Of a DNA stretch of 53,684 bases, positions 42,686 to 51,271 are shown piece after piece. Within the stretch, counting starts at the first letter, position 1; every line of letters starts with the position of its first letter. The notes under the pieces are model-generated. The model did not search any database and was not told where the DNA came from. It worked only from the letters and a program-made list of their open reading frames with translations. This DNA comes from Prevotella sp. (GTDB lineage Bacteria > Bacteroidota > Bacteroidia > Bacteroidales > Bacteroidaceae): the NCBI GenBank assembly GCA_017964785.1, contig JAGCRH010000113.1, positions 1 to 53,684 on the forward strand, written 5' to 3'. Made by a program: the position numbers and the translations under genes.

Positions 42686-45600
42686 ATGATGAAGAAGTTT
42701 ATAGTCCTTTTAATTTCGTTAGTTATGCCATTTGCATTATTTGGTCAGACATACAGTGCCCTCTGGAAGAAAGTGGAGCAGGCTGGTGAGAAAGACCTGC
42801 CCAAGACCCAGTATGAGGTGTTGCAGCAGATCGTGAAGAAGGCGACGAAGGAGAAAGCCTACGGACAGTTGTTGAAGGCTGAACTCGCCAGTGCCCAGGC
42901 GATGTCTGCCATCGCACCCGACTCGCTGAAACCTGCGATGGAGCGTATCCGTCTGCATGCTGAGGCGACGAAGGATGTGGTGCTGAAGACAATCTACCAG
43001 ACAGTGCTATATAAGGTCAGAAATTCTAATTTCCTTATTTGGCGGGATAACGAAGATGTGAAGCCCGAGAAGCCGGAACTGACGGAAGAACTCTGCCAGC
43101 AACTCGCCCAGGTGAAGGACAAGACCTACGATCCCTTTGTGATCGAAGGAGTCGACAGTAAGATTTTCGACCACGACATGCTGAGTGTGGTAGGCTATGA
43201 AATCGACGAATTTGAACCCCTGTACCAATATTATCAGAAAGTCGGCAATCGGGCTGCGACCTGTGTGGTGGCCTCGAAGGTGTACGAATGGGATGCAACG
43301 TGTGTAGACAAACTGGACTCGCTGATGGAAGTCAATGGCGACCTGCCTGAGGCTGGTGAACTGGCTTTGACCCGTTATCGTCTCACCTCAAAGGATATGA
43401 CGGCAGAAGAGAAGATACGTTATATCGACAATGCCCTGAAACGCTGGGGCAGTTGGAAACGCATGAACATCTTCCGTAATGATAAGACTATGCTTACCAA
43501 TCCGCAGTATCGGGTGGCTTATGACTGTGAGGTGAACCGTCCGATGCAGGAGATGAAGATCAAGTTGGAGGATTTGCGCAGTGTGTCGTCGCTGCTGTTG
43601 AAGGTCTATAAGGTGAAGGCTGATGGCGACATCGATCTCAATCCGAACTATGAAGGGGGCTATAAGAAGATCAAGCCCCTGTTGAGTGAGACCCCCGTGA
43701 AGGTGGAACGTATCTATACTGGCCAGCAGCCTTACGACCTCTTCAAAGATTCCCTGACCCTCGAAGGTCTGCCCGTAGGTGTCTATATGTTGGAGTTTTC
43801 GACAAATCCATCGACGCAGGTCATCCGTCGCCTCTATTTCGTGACGGATGTCTATACGATGGCAGAGAGTCTGCCTGATAAGATGACCCGTTATGTGGTG
43901 GTCAGTGCCACCACAGGTCAGCCCATCGCCAATGCCCATCTGCGTATCGAGGAGTACGTATCCTATAATAAGTACGACATCTCGAATGTGCGGACGGATG
44001 CCAACGGAGAGTATCTCTATAAGAGCAAGCACAACGGGCGTTGCGAGGTGTTTGCCTTTACCGAAGACGACAAGGCCTGTCCGGAGATGAATGTCGCCAA
44101 CCGTTACAGGTATTTCGACGAAAACTATAATCCGGATCGTACGGATGTCTTCACTGACAGGGCTATCTACCGTCCTGGACAGACAGTACATGCGGCAGCG
44201 ATGATGTATAAGGTGATAGACGGCTATAAGTACGATGTCATCCAAGGCAGGCAGTTGACATTCTACCTGCTCGATGCCAACAGTAAAGAGGTGAAGAAGG
44301 AGACGGCCCGGACGGATGCCTACGGTGTGTGTGCCGTCGATTTCACGTTGCCTTCCAAAGGACTGACGGGAGGGTACAGCATCCGGGTGAACAACGAAAG
44401 GGCCTATTTCAGAGTTGAGGAATACAAGCGTCCTGCCTTTAAGGTGGAGTTCGATGATGTGACGCAGCATTATGAGGCTGGCGACACGCTGGAGATTCGA
44501 GGCAGGGCCATGACCTACGCAGGTGTCCCCGTTCAGGCTGCCGATGTAGAGTATACGGTGGAGCGCAGGGTGGCCTACTGGTGGTGGCAGTCTGTGCGCT
44601 ACTATGATATGAATGTTTTGAGCATAGGACGCAACAATGAAAAGGTATTCAGCGGAGAGGCTGTGACAGAGGCTGACGGTTCCTTCGTTGTGAAGATGCC
44701 GCTGGTCATCCCTGAGACTGAGCATCCGTTGTTCTTCAACTTTGTGGTGGAAGCAGATGTGACGGATGCGGCAGGTGAGTCCCATAGAGAGGTGTTCTCG
44801 TTGCCTTTGGGTAACCGCAAGACCACCCTGAGTGTCGATCTCGAGAAAGAGGTGCTGTTGGAGCGCAATCCCACGATGACCTTCCATCTGCGTAATGCCG
44901 CAGGCAAGGATATCGATGCCGAGGTGAAATACAGCATTGACAATGGTAAGTGGAAGACCCTCAAGACCACCGTCGAGTCTCCGCTTTCCGCTTTCAAGTT
45001 GAAGAGTGGCAGGCATACGGTAGAGGCCATCTGCGAAGGCGACACATTGAAGCAGGACTTCGTGGTGTTCTCCGTGGAAGATACGAAGCCTGCCGCAGAG
45101 ACCGACGAATGGTTTTGGGTATCGCATTATCAGTTCCCAGACGACAGGACACCTGTCACCGTACAGGTGGGCTCGTCGGACAAGGATGTGCATATCGTTT
45201 ATAGTATCATCGCCAATGACAAGATATTAGAGACGGGGGCTGTGGATAAGACCAATGAACTTATCAACCGCAAGTTCATTTATAAGGAGGAATATGGCGA
45301 TGGCATTACACTGGACTATGCCTGGGTGAAGAATGGCAAGTACTACCACCATGAGGTGGATATCACGCGTCCGATGCCCTTCAATAAACTCCAATTGGAG
45401 TGGAGCACCTTCCGTGACCGTCTGACACCAGGACAAGAGGAAGAGTGGACCCTCACCGTGAAGCATCTTGACGGTACACCTGCCGATGCGATGCTGATGG
45501 CAACACTCTATGACCAGAGTCTGGATCAGTTGGCGAAGCACCGGTGGCACTTCTATACCTTTCTCACCCGTAAATTATCATACACAGAGTGGACTGTCTT

Positions 45601-48205
45601 ACCCCAGCGTGGTGTGAAAGTGTTGGGAAGTCGTGTTATCGCGTTGCTGGATCAGCCCTCACTGGTACTGAGCCATTTCGATGAGGAGGTGTTCCCCAAC
45701 AGGCGCGGTTACGGCTATGTCGGTATCAATAGTACCAGACGTGTGGCTGGCCTGAGGGTTACGGGAAACGGGCTGCCTATGGCGGATATGACTGGCACGC
45801 TGAATGAAGCACTTGTTGCGAAAGTGGCTGCATACGAGAGTGCCTCGCCACAGGATGCTGTCACGGGTATCGACACGGGTGACGAGGAAGACAGGTCCTT
45901 GCAGGGACGTATTGCCGGATCGGATATGGTTCGTCAGGATCATGAGAAAGAGGAACCGCCCTTGCAGATCCGCGAGAACCTCAATGAGACAGCCTTCTTC
46001 TATCCCCAACTCACGACGGATGCAGAGGGTAGGGTAGCCCTGAAATTCAAGTTGCCGGAGAGTCTCACCACCTGGCGCTTCATGGGTCTTGCCCATACGA
46101 AGGATATGTTCTGGGGTACGCTCGAAGGCAGTGCCGTGGCTCAGAAGGAAGTGATGATACAGCCCAATATGCCACGCTTCATCCGTGAGGGTGACGAGGC
46201 TACCATCACGGCACGTATCTTCAATACCGGTGATCACGACATCAGTGGCAAGGCCACCCTGCGACTCATCAATCCAGAGACCGATGCAGTGGTCTATGAA
46301 CAGACAGAGCCGTTTGCACTTGCTAAGGGTGCCACCACTACGGCCTCATTCCGTATGTCCTTCGCTACGGCTCCATCCTCCTTGCTCGTCTGTCAGGTGA
46401 CGGCAGTAGGTGATGGTTTCAGCGATGGCGAACAGCACTATCTGCCGCTGTTGCCTGCTACGGAACGTGTCCTCGTCACCGTACCTTTCACCCAGATAGA
46501 ACCTGGTACGAAGACCATCGACCTGTCGCATTTGATTCCTGTCGATGGGACGAACGGTAAACTGACGATGGAATACACCAATAATCCTGCGTGGCTGATG
46601 ATCCAGGCACTGCCTTATATCGGCACACCCACTGACGACGATGTCATCTCGCAGGCCACTTCCTATTATGCCAACAGCATCGGACAGTACCTCATCGACC
46701 AGAACCCGAAGGCAAAGACTGCCTTTGAACTCTGGCAGCAGGAGAAAGGTGATGAGACCTCGCTGATGAGTGCCTTGGAGAAGAACCAGAACTTGAAGGA
46801 ACTGGTTCTCAATGAGACACCCTGGGTGATGGATGCCGATGGCGAGGCAGAACAGAAGCAGCGTCTGGCAGACTTCTTCGACACGAATACGATGCAGAAG
46901 CGCCTCTCGTCTGCCCTCAACAAGATGCAGAAACTCCAACAGCCCGAAGGCAGTTGGTCTTGGTGGCCTGATATGCCTGGTTCCTTCTATATGACAGTGG
47001 CTGTCTCTGAGATGCTGGTTCGTCTGAATACCCTCACAGGCTCGAAGCCCGAGACACAGCAGATGCTCAATGGTGCCTTTAAGTTTATGGGCCGCGAGGT
47101 GGTGGATCTGGTGAAGGAGTTGAAGAAATGGGAGAAGAAGGGAAATAAGCCGTCCTTCCCCAGTCTGAAAGCCCTGCAATGGCTCTATCTCTGTACCCTC
47201 GACGGACGCACACTGCCCTCGGATGTACAGGCTGCCAACGCCTACCTGATGCCGTTGTTGAAGAAGGAGATCAAGAACCAGAGCATCTACGAGAAGGCCC
47301 TGACAGCCATCATCCTCTCGAAGACGGATCCGAAGCGTTCTGCAGAATATGTGAAGAGTTTGAAGGAGTACACTGTCTACCGCGAGGAGATGGGACGCTA
47401 TTACGATACCCCACGTGCCGGCTATTCCTGGTGCGACTATAAGATTCCCACGCAGACGACGGTTATCGAGGCCTTGCAGCGTCTCACGCCTAATGATCAG
47501 CAGACCATTCAGGAGATGCAGCGCTGGCTCTTGCAGTCGAAGCGTACGCAGGTCTGGGACACCCCCATCAACAGCGTGAATGCTGTCTATGCCTTCCTCA
47601 ATGGCACGCCGTTGCTGTTGAGTGCCGATAATGCCACCATCACCGTGGATGCCAAGCCTTTGGAGATGCCGAAGGCCACCGCTGCTATCGGTTATGTGAA
47701 GGCACCGGTACCTGTGGAGAGCAAGACCCTGACAGTGGATAAGACCTCCGAAGGCACATCGTGGGGAGCCGTCTATGCACAGTTCACACAGCCCACGAAA
47801 TCCGTTGCCGATCAGTCCTCAGGACTGAAAGTAACCCGCGAGGTAATATCCAACACCCAACACCCATCACCCAACACCTATAAAGTGGGCGACAGGGTCA
47901 CCATCCGCATCACCATCGAGGCAGATCGCGACTACGATTTCGTACAGGTGATTGACAAGCGTGCTGCCTGTCTGGAACCCGTTGATCAGATGAGTTACTA
48001 TTCCAGAGGCTCCTACTGTACGCCACGCGACTATTCCACGAACTTTTATTTCGATATGATGTCGAAGGGCAGGCACGTCATCGAGAAAGAATATTACATC
48101 GATCGTCCTGGTGTCTACGAGACAGGTACCTGTACCGTCCAGTGCGCCTACGCCCCCGAGTTCCACGGAACAACCCACTCACAAACCCTTAGCGTTGAAA
48201 AATAA
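42686..48205 (+). CDS. Alpha-2-macroglobulin-like secreted protein without visible thioester
   Basis: An 1839-residue exported protein with signal peptide MMKKFIVLLISLVMPFALFGQ. A helical N-terminal part (to about 300) precedes macroglobulin beta domains, including a carboxypeptidase-regulatory-like segment (VSATTGQPIANAHLRIEEY), MG2-type FTDRAIYRPGQTVHAAAMMYK, and the A2M block LTTWRFMGLAHTKDMFWG followed by QPNMPRFIREGDEATITARIFN. The helical thioester-type domain follows (PEGSWSWWPDMPGSFYMTVAVSEML), but I see no CxEQ thioester motif where it is expected (PYIGTPTDDDVISQATSYYA). Such proteins trap proteases or act structurally in the periplasm. Start choice: ATG 42686 or 42689. A CCAACAC array encodes about residues 1722-1731. 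It heads a unit with DUF1573, meaB and ispH genes. Confidence 0.9.
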   Translation: MMKKFIVLLISLVMPFALFGQTYSALWKKVEQAGEKDLPKTQYEVLQQIVKKATKEKAYGQLLKAELASAQAMSAIAPDSLKPAMERIRLHAEATKDVVLKTIYQTVLYKVRNSNFLIWRDNEDVKPEKPELTEELCQQLAQVKDKTYDPFVIEGVDSKIFDHDMLSVVGYEIDEFEPLYQYYQKVGNRAATCVVASKVYEWDATCVDKLDSLMEVNGDLPEAGELALTRYRLTSKDMTAEEKIRYIDNALKRWGSWKRMNIFRNDKTMLTNPQYRVAYDCEVNRPMQEMKIKLEDLRSVSSLLLKVYKVKADGDIDLNPNYEGGYKKIKPLLSETPVKVERIYTGQQPYDLFKDSLTLEGLPVGVYMLEFSTNPSTQVIRRLYFVTDVYTMAESLPDKMTRYVVVSATTGQPIANAHLRIEEYVSYNKYDISNVRTDANGEYLYKSKHNGRCEVFAFTEDDKACPEMNVANRYRYFDENYNPDRTDVFTDRAIYRPGQTVHAAAMMYKVIDGYKYDVIQGRQLTFYLLDANSKEVKKETARTDAYGVCAVDFTLPSKGLTGGYSIRVNNERAYFRVEEYKRPAFKVEFDDVTQHYEAGDTLEIRGRAMTYAGVPVQAADVEYTVERRVAYWWWQSVRYYDMNVLSIGRNNEKVFSGEAVTEADGSFVVKMPLVIPETEHPLFFNFVVEADVTDAAGESHREVFSLPLGNRKTTLSVDLEKEVLLERNPTMTFHLRNAAGKDIDAEVKYSIDNGKWKTLKTTVESPLSAFKLKSGRHTVEAICEGDTLKQDFVVFSVEDTKPAAETDEWFWVSHYQFPDDRTPVTVQVGSSDKDVHIVYSIIANDKILETGAVDKTNELINRKFIYKEEYGDGITLDYAWVKNGKYYHHEVDITRPMPFNKLQLEWSTFRDRLTPGQEEEWTLTVKHLDGTPADAMLMATLYDQSLDQLAKHRWHFYTFLTRKLSYTEWTVLPQRGVKVLGSRVIALLDQPSLVLSHFDEEVFPNRRGYGYVGINSTRRVAGLRVTGNGLPMADMTGTLNEALVAKVAAYESASPQDAVTGIDTGDEEDRSLQGRIAGSDMVRQDHEKEEPPLQIRENLNETAFFYPQLTTDAEGRVALKFKLPESLTTWRFMGLAHTKDMFWGTLEGSAVAQKEVMIQPNMPRFIREGDEATITARIFNTGDHDISGKATLRLINPETDAVVYEQTEPFALAKGATTTASFRMSFATAPSSLLVCQVTAVGDGFSDGEQHYLPLLPATERVLVTVPFTQIEPGTKTIDLSHLIPVDGTNGKLTMEYTNNPAWLMIQALPYIGTPTDDDVISQATSYYANSIGQYLIDQNPKAKTAFELWQQEKGDETSLMSALEKNQNLKELVLNETPWVMDADGEAEQKQRLADFFDTNTMQKRLSSALNKMQKLQQPEGSWSWWPDMPGSFYMTVAVSEMLVRLNTLTGSKPETQQMLNGAFKFMGREVVDLVKELKKWEKKGNKPSFPSLKALQWLYLCTLDGRTLPSDVQAANAYLMPLLKKEIKNQSIYEKALTAIILSKTDPKRSAEYVKSLKEYTVYREEMGRYYDTPRAGYSWCDYKIPTQTTVIEALQRLTPNDQQTIQEMQRWLLQSKRTQVWDTPINSVNAVYAFLNGTPLLLSADNATITVDAKPLEMPKATAAIGYVKAPVPVESKTLTVDKTSEGTSWGAVYAQFTQPTKSVADQSSGLKVTREVISNTQHPSPNTYKVGDRVTIRITIEADRDYDFVQVIDKRAACLEPVDQMSYYSRGSYCTPRDYSTNFYFDMMSKGRHVIEKEYYIDRPGVYETGTCTVQCAYAPEFHGTTHSQTLSVEK
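47850..47877. repeat. Heptanucleotide tandem array CCAACAC x4 in the alpha-2-macroglobulin-like gene
   Basis: Units ccaacac, ccaacac, ccatcac, ccaacac, translated as SNTQHPSPNTY. It is the same word and copy number as in murF-alr, where the product reads ANTQHPTPNTF, so the two unrelated proteins share a repeat-derived peptide. Confidence 0.95.
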
Positions 48206-48213
48206 TTTGAAAT

Positions 48214-49275
48214 ATGAAGAAAATACTGTTGATACTTATCACTTTTCACTTATCACTTCTCACTTCTTTGGCTCAGACCTTAGAGGTCACACAGGCGAAG
48301 GTAAATGCAGGTCGTACAGGGTTCCAACAACCCATCACGGCTACTTTCGAACTCCGCAACAAAGGTCGTCGCAAACTCATCATAGAGAGTGTGAAACCCG
48401 ACTGCGGCTGTACGGCAGTGGAATATCCCAAGGAGGTTGGATCAGGTGAGAAGTTTACCATCAAGATGACTTACGATGCCAAGATGCTGGGTCATTTCCA
48501 GAAGATGGCAGCCGTTGTCAGCAACGGATCTCAGAAACCCGTCTATCTGACGATGCGAGGTGTCGTGGTACCTGAGGTGCTCGACTATACCGGTAACTAT
48601 CCCCTCGCGATGGGTGATATGCTGTACGACAACAATGAGTTGGAATTCGATGATGTCAACAAGGGCGACACCCCGATGCAGGAGATCCACGTGATGAACA
48701 ATGGTGATGAGTCGATGCAGCCCCACCTGATGCATCTGCCACCATACCTCTCTGCCACCACGAAACCGGAGATATTGGAACCTGGCAAGGGCGGTACGAT
48801 CTCCGTCACCTTGAACTCCGACAAACTCCGTGACTTCGGACTGACGCAGTCCTCCGTCTATCTGGCTCGTCGGTTGGGTGAAAAGGTGAGCAAGGACAGT
48901 GAAATCCCTGTTTCTGTGGTGCTGCTGCCCCATTTGCAGGACTACGATGAGTTCAGCAAGGCCCTCGCCCCGCAGTTGCAGATGTCTTCCACCGATATCG
49001 ACTTTACCGACTTCGGCGGCAAGAAAAAGAAGACGGTGGAGTTGCAACTTTCCAATGTGGGAAAGACTACGTTAAAAATCTCCTCAATGCAACTCTTCAC
49101 CACCGGATTGAAGGTCACGTTAGGCAAACAGGAGTTGGAGCCTGGTCTGTCCACGACACTGAAAGTGACGGGTTATGCCGACGATCTCCAAAGACTGCGT
49201 ACCAAACCCCGTATCTTGATGATTACCAACGACCCCGATCACGCAAAAGTCGTGATTAATATTAATGTGAAATAA
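48214..49275 (+). CDS. DUF1573-domain exported protein
   Basis: A 353-residue protein with signal peptide MKKILLILITFHLSLLTSLAQ. The N-terminal DUF1573 domain is typical: TFELRNKGRRKLIIESVKPDCGCTAVEYPKEV, with its paired cysteines DCGC. A second immunoglobulin-like domain follows (DFTDFGGKKKKTVELQLSN, near residue 270). Function unknown; the family is abundant in Bacteroidetes envelopes. Residues 7-18 of the signal peptide are encoded entirely by five 7-nt units (48234-48268). It starts 8 bp after the alpha-2-macroglobulin-like gene and ends 1 bp before meaB. Confidence 0.88.
   Translation: MKKILLILITFHLSLLTSLAQTLEVTQAKVNAGRTGFQQPITATFELRNKGRRKLIIESVKPDCGCTAVEYPKEVGSGEKFTIKMTYDAKMLGHFQKMAAVVSNGSQKPVYLTMRGVVVPEVLDYTGNYPLAMGDMLYDNNELEFDDVNKGDTPMQEIHVMNNGDESMQPHLMHLPPYLSATTKPEILEPGKGGTISVTLNSDKLRDFGLTQSSVYLARRLGEKVSKDSEIPVSVVLLPHLQDYDEFSKALAPQLQMSSTDIDFTDFGGKKKKTVELQLSNVGKTTLKISSMQLFTTGLKVTLGKQELEPGLSTTLKVTGYADDLQRLRTKPRILMITNDPDHAKVVININVK
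48234..48268. repeat. Heptanucleotide tandem array ACTTWTC x5 encoding a signal-peptide core
   Basis: Units acttatc, acttttc, acttatc, acttctc, acttctt. They encode ILITFHLSLLTS, the hydrophobic core of the DUF1573 protein signal peptide. Confidence 0.93.
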
Positions 49276-49276
49276 T

Positions 49277-50371
49277 ATGGAGCATCCTGAGAATAGTTCA
49301 GAATATGCAGGCCTGCAAGTCAATAGTGGCGTCAAGCAGCCCCCTATCGTCAACCCCTATCTGAGACGCAACAAACGCCGTGAACTCACGGCAGCAGAGA
49401 TGGTGGAGGGCATTGTCAAAGGCGATGTCACCATCCTTTCGCAGGCAGTGACCCTTATCGAGAGTGTCAACCCCGACCACCAGGCGAAAGCACAGGAGGT
49501 CATCAACAAGTGCCTGCCGTATAGCGGCAACTCCGTCCGTGTGGGTATCAGTGGTGTACCTGGTGCAGGTAAGTCCACGAGTATCGATGAGTTCGGCATC
49601 CACGTACTCAAAGAGAAAGGCGGTAAACTCGCCGTCCTCGCCATCGACCCCTCGTCGGAACGTACCAAGGGCAGTATCCTCGGCGATAAGACCCGTATGG
49701 AGAAACTGGCACTGCATCCGGATTCCTTCATCCGCCCCAGTCCCTCGGCAGGTTCGTTGGGTGGTGTGGCTCGCAAGACCCGTGAGACCATCATCCTCTG
49801 TGAGGCCGCAGGCTTCGATAAGATCTTCGTCGAGACGGTAGGTGTCGGACAGAGTGAGACGGCCTGCCATTCGATGGTGGATTTCTTCCTGCTCATTCAG
49901 GTGGCAGGCACTGGTGATGAACTCCAAGGCATCAAACGCGGTATTATGGAGATCAGTGATGGCATCGTCATCAACAAGTGCGATGGCGACAATGTGGATC
50001 GCTGTCAGATGGCAGCGACAAACTTCCGCAATGCCCTCCATTTCTTCCCGATGCCCGATAGCGGATGGAGCCCGAAAGTGCTTTGTTACAGCGGTTTCTA
50101 TGGGACGGGTGTGAAGGAGATATGGGATATGATCTATCAGTATTTCGACTTCGTGAAGGCTAACGGTTATTTCGACTTCCGTCGCAATGAGCAGTCGAAG
50201 TACTGGATGTACGAGAGTATCAACGAGCACCTGCGACTCAACTTCTACAACAATCCTCTTATCAAGGCGCAACTCCAGCCCGCAGAGCAGATGGTTCTCG
50301 CCGGCCAGAAGACCTCCTTCATCGCCGCCCAGGATCTCCTTGACCTCTATTTTGATTTATTGAAGAAATGA
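49277..50371 (+). CDS. meaB: MeaB/ArgK-type GTPase, methylmalonyl-CoA mutase chaperone
   Basis: A 364-residue cytoplasmic G3E GTPase that protects and reloads the cobalamin cofactor of methylmalonyl-CoA mutase, used in the propionate/succinate branch of Bacteroidales. The P-loop GVPGAGKST (residues 93-101), AIDPSSERTKGSILGDKTRM, VETVGVGQSE and the NKCDGD segment are all as in MeaB. The mutase genes are not in the window. It starts 1 bp after the DUF1573 gene and overlaps ispH by 4 bp (ATGA), so it is translationally coupled to ispH. Confidence 0.94.
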   Translation: MEHPENSSEYAGLQVNSGVKQPPIVNPYLRRNKRRELTAAEMVEGIVKGDVTILSQAVTLIESVNPDHQAKAQEVINKCLPYSGNSVRVGISGVPGAGKSTSIDEFGIHVLKEKGGKLAVLAIDPSSERTKGSILGDKTRMEKLALHPDSFIRPSPSAGSLGGVARKTRETIILCEAAGFDKIFVETVGVGQSETACHSMVDFFLLIQVAGTGDELQGIKRGIMEISDGIVINKCDGDNVDRCQMAATNFRNALHFFPMPDSGWSPKVLCYSGFYGTGVKEIWDMIYQYFDFVKANGYFDFRRNEQSKYWMYESINEHLRLNFYNNPLIKAQLQPAEQMVLAGQKTSFIAAQDLLDLYFDLLKK

Positions 50372-51264
50372 TTCAGATTGAAATCGATAACGGCAGTGGT
50401 TTCTGCTTCGGTGTGACCACCGCCATCACCAAAGCCGAGGAAGAACTGGCTCATGGTGGCACGTTATATTGCCTCGGTGATATCGTACACAATGGTATGG
50501 AGTGCGAACGCCTTCGTGAGATGGGACTCATCACCATCAACCACGATGACCTGCGCGAACTCCACGATGTGAAAGTGCTTCTGCGGGCCCATGGCGAACC
50601 GCCTGAAACCTACGAACTGGCGCGTCGTAACAACATCGAGATCATCGATGCCACCTGTCCTGTGGTGCTCCAACTCCAAAAGCGCATCAAACGACAATAC
50701 GATGAGAATACCCAATTCCCCCTCCTACAGGAGGGGACAGGGGAGGTCACCCACACCCAGATTGTCATCTTCGGCAAGAAAGGTCATGCCGAAGTGCTCG
50801 GACTGGTGGGCCAGACCAACAGCACCGCTATCGTCATCGAGAGTTTCGACGAGGTGAAGGAACTTGACTTTACCAACGATATCTACCTTTACAGCCAGAC
50901 CACGAAGTCGCTCGATGAGTTCCACCGTATCATCGACTATATCTCTTCTCATATCTCCCCGGAGGCCACCTTCAAGAGTTTCGACACTATCTGTCGTTCC
51001 GTAGCCAACCGTATGCCGAATATCTCGCAGTTTGCCACCCGCCACGACCTGATTCTCTTTGTCTGCGGACGGAAGAGTAGTAATGGCAAGGTGCTCTTCA
51101 ACGAGTGCCTGCGTGTCAACCCCAACACCCACTTGATAGAAGACCCGCAGGAGATACAGGCCGAGTGGTTAGAGGGCATCCAGACAGTAGGCATCTGCGG
51201 TGCCACCTCCACCCCCAAATGGCTGATGGAGCAGTGCCGCGACACCATTCAGCAGATGCAGTAA
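50368..51264 (+). CDS. ispH: 4-hydroxy-3-methylbut-2-enyl diphosphate reductase IspH
   Basis: A 298-residue cytoplasmic 4Fe-4S enzyme, last step of the MEP isoprenoid pathway, giving IPP and DMAPP. The three cluster cysteines are visible: Cys13 (GFCFGV), Cys97 (DATCPVV) and Cys209 (DTICRS). The substrate-binding HGEPPETYELA and KKGHAEVLGLVGQTN are conserved. An insertion at about residues 115-127 (TQFPLLQEGTGEV), just before the conserved QIVIFGKKGHAEV strand, is encoded by a CCCCTCCT hairpin repeat. It is probably essential. It ends 7 bp from the convergent serpin-fusion stop. Confidence 0.95.
   Translation: MIQIEIDNGSGFCFGVTTAITKAEEELAHGGTLYCLGDIVHNGMECERLREMGLITINHDDLRELHDVKVLLRAHGEPPETYELARRNNIEIIDATCPVVLQLQKRIKRQYDENTQFPLLQEGTGEVTHTQIVIFGKKGHAEVLGLVGQTNSTAIVIESFDEVKELDFTNDIYLYSQTTKSLDEFHRIIDYISSHISPEATFKSFDTICRSVANRMPNISQFATRHDLILFVCGRKSSNGKVLFNECLRVNPNTHLIEDPQEIQAEWLEGIQTVGICGATSTPKWLMEQCRDTIQQMQ
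50716..50747. repeat. CCCCTCCT/AGGAGGGG palindromic repeat inside ispH
   Basis: CCCCTCCT (50719-50726) and AGGAGGGG (50729-50736) pair around a 2-base spacer, followed by acaggggaggt. Similar palindromes with a trailing GGGGAGGT occur as dispersed repeats in other bacterial genomes. Confidence 0.85.
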
Positions 51265-51271
51265 TAACGCA

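Noticed and set aside
43388-45193. Long open frame (601 codons) on the minus strand inside the alpha-2-macroglobulin-like gene
   Set aside because: Antisense to a clear family member; residues are His/Arg/Leu-rich shadow composition with no domain. The same applies to long antisense frames at 7400-8746, 11546-12829, 25837-26979 and 38716-39879.
1938-48268. CRISPR arrays
   Set aside because: Repeats are 7 nt, contiguous and without spacers; no cas genes are present.
3329-48268. Simple phase-variation switches as the general explanation for the heptamers
   Set aside because: Several arrays are in genes expected to be essential (murF-alr) where loss of one unit would destroy the protein, and many units are diverged, which limits slippage. 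It stays possible for the luxS and fkp leaders.
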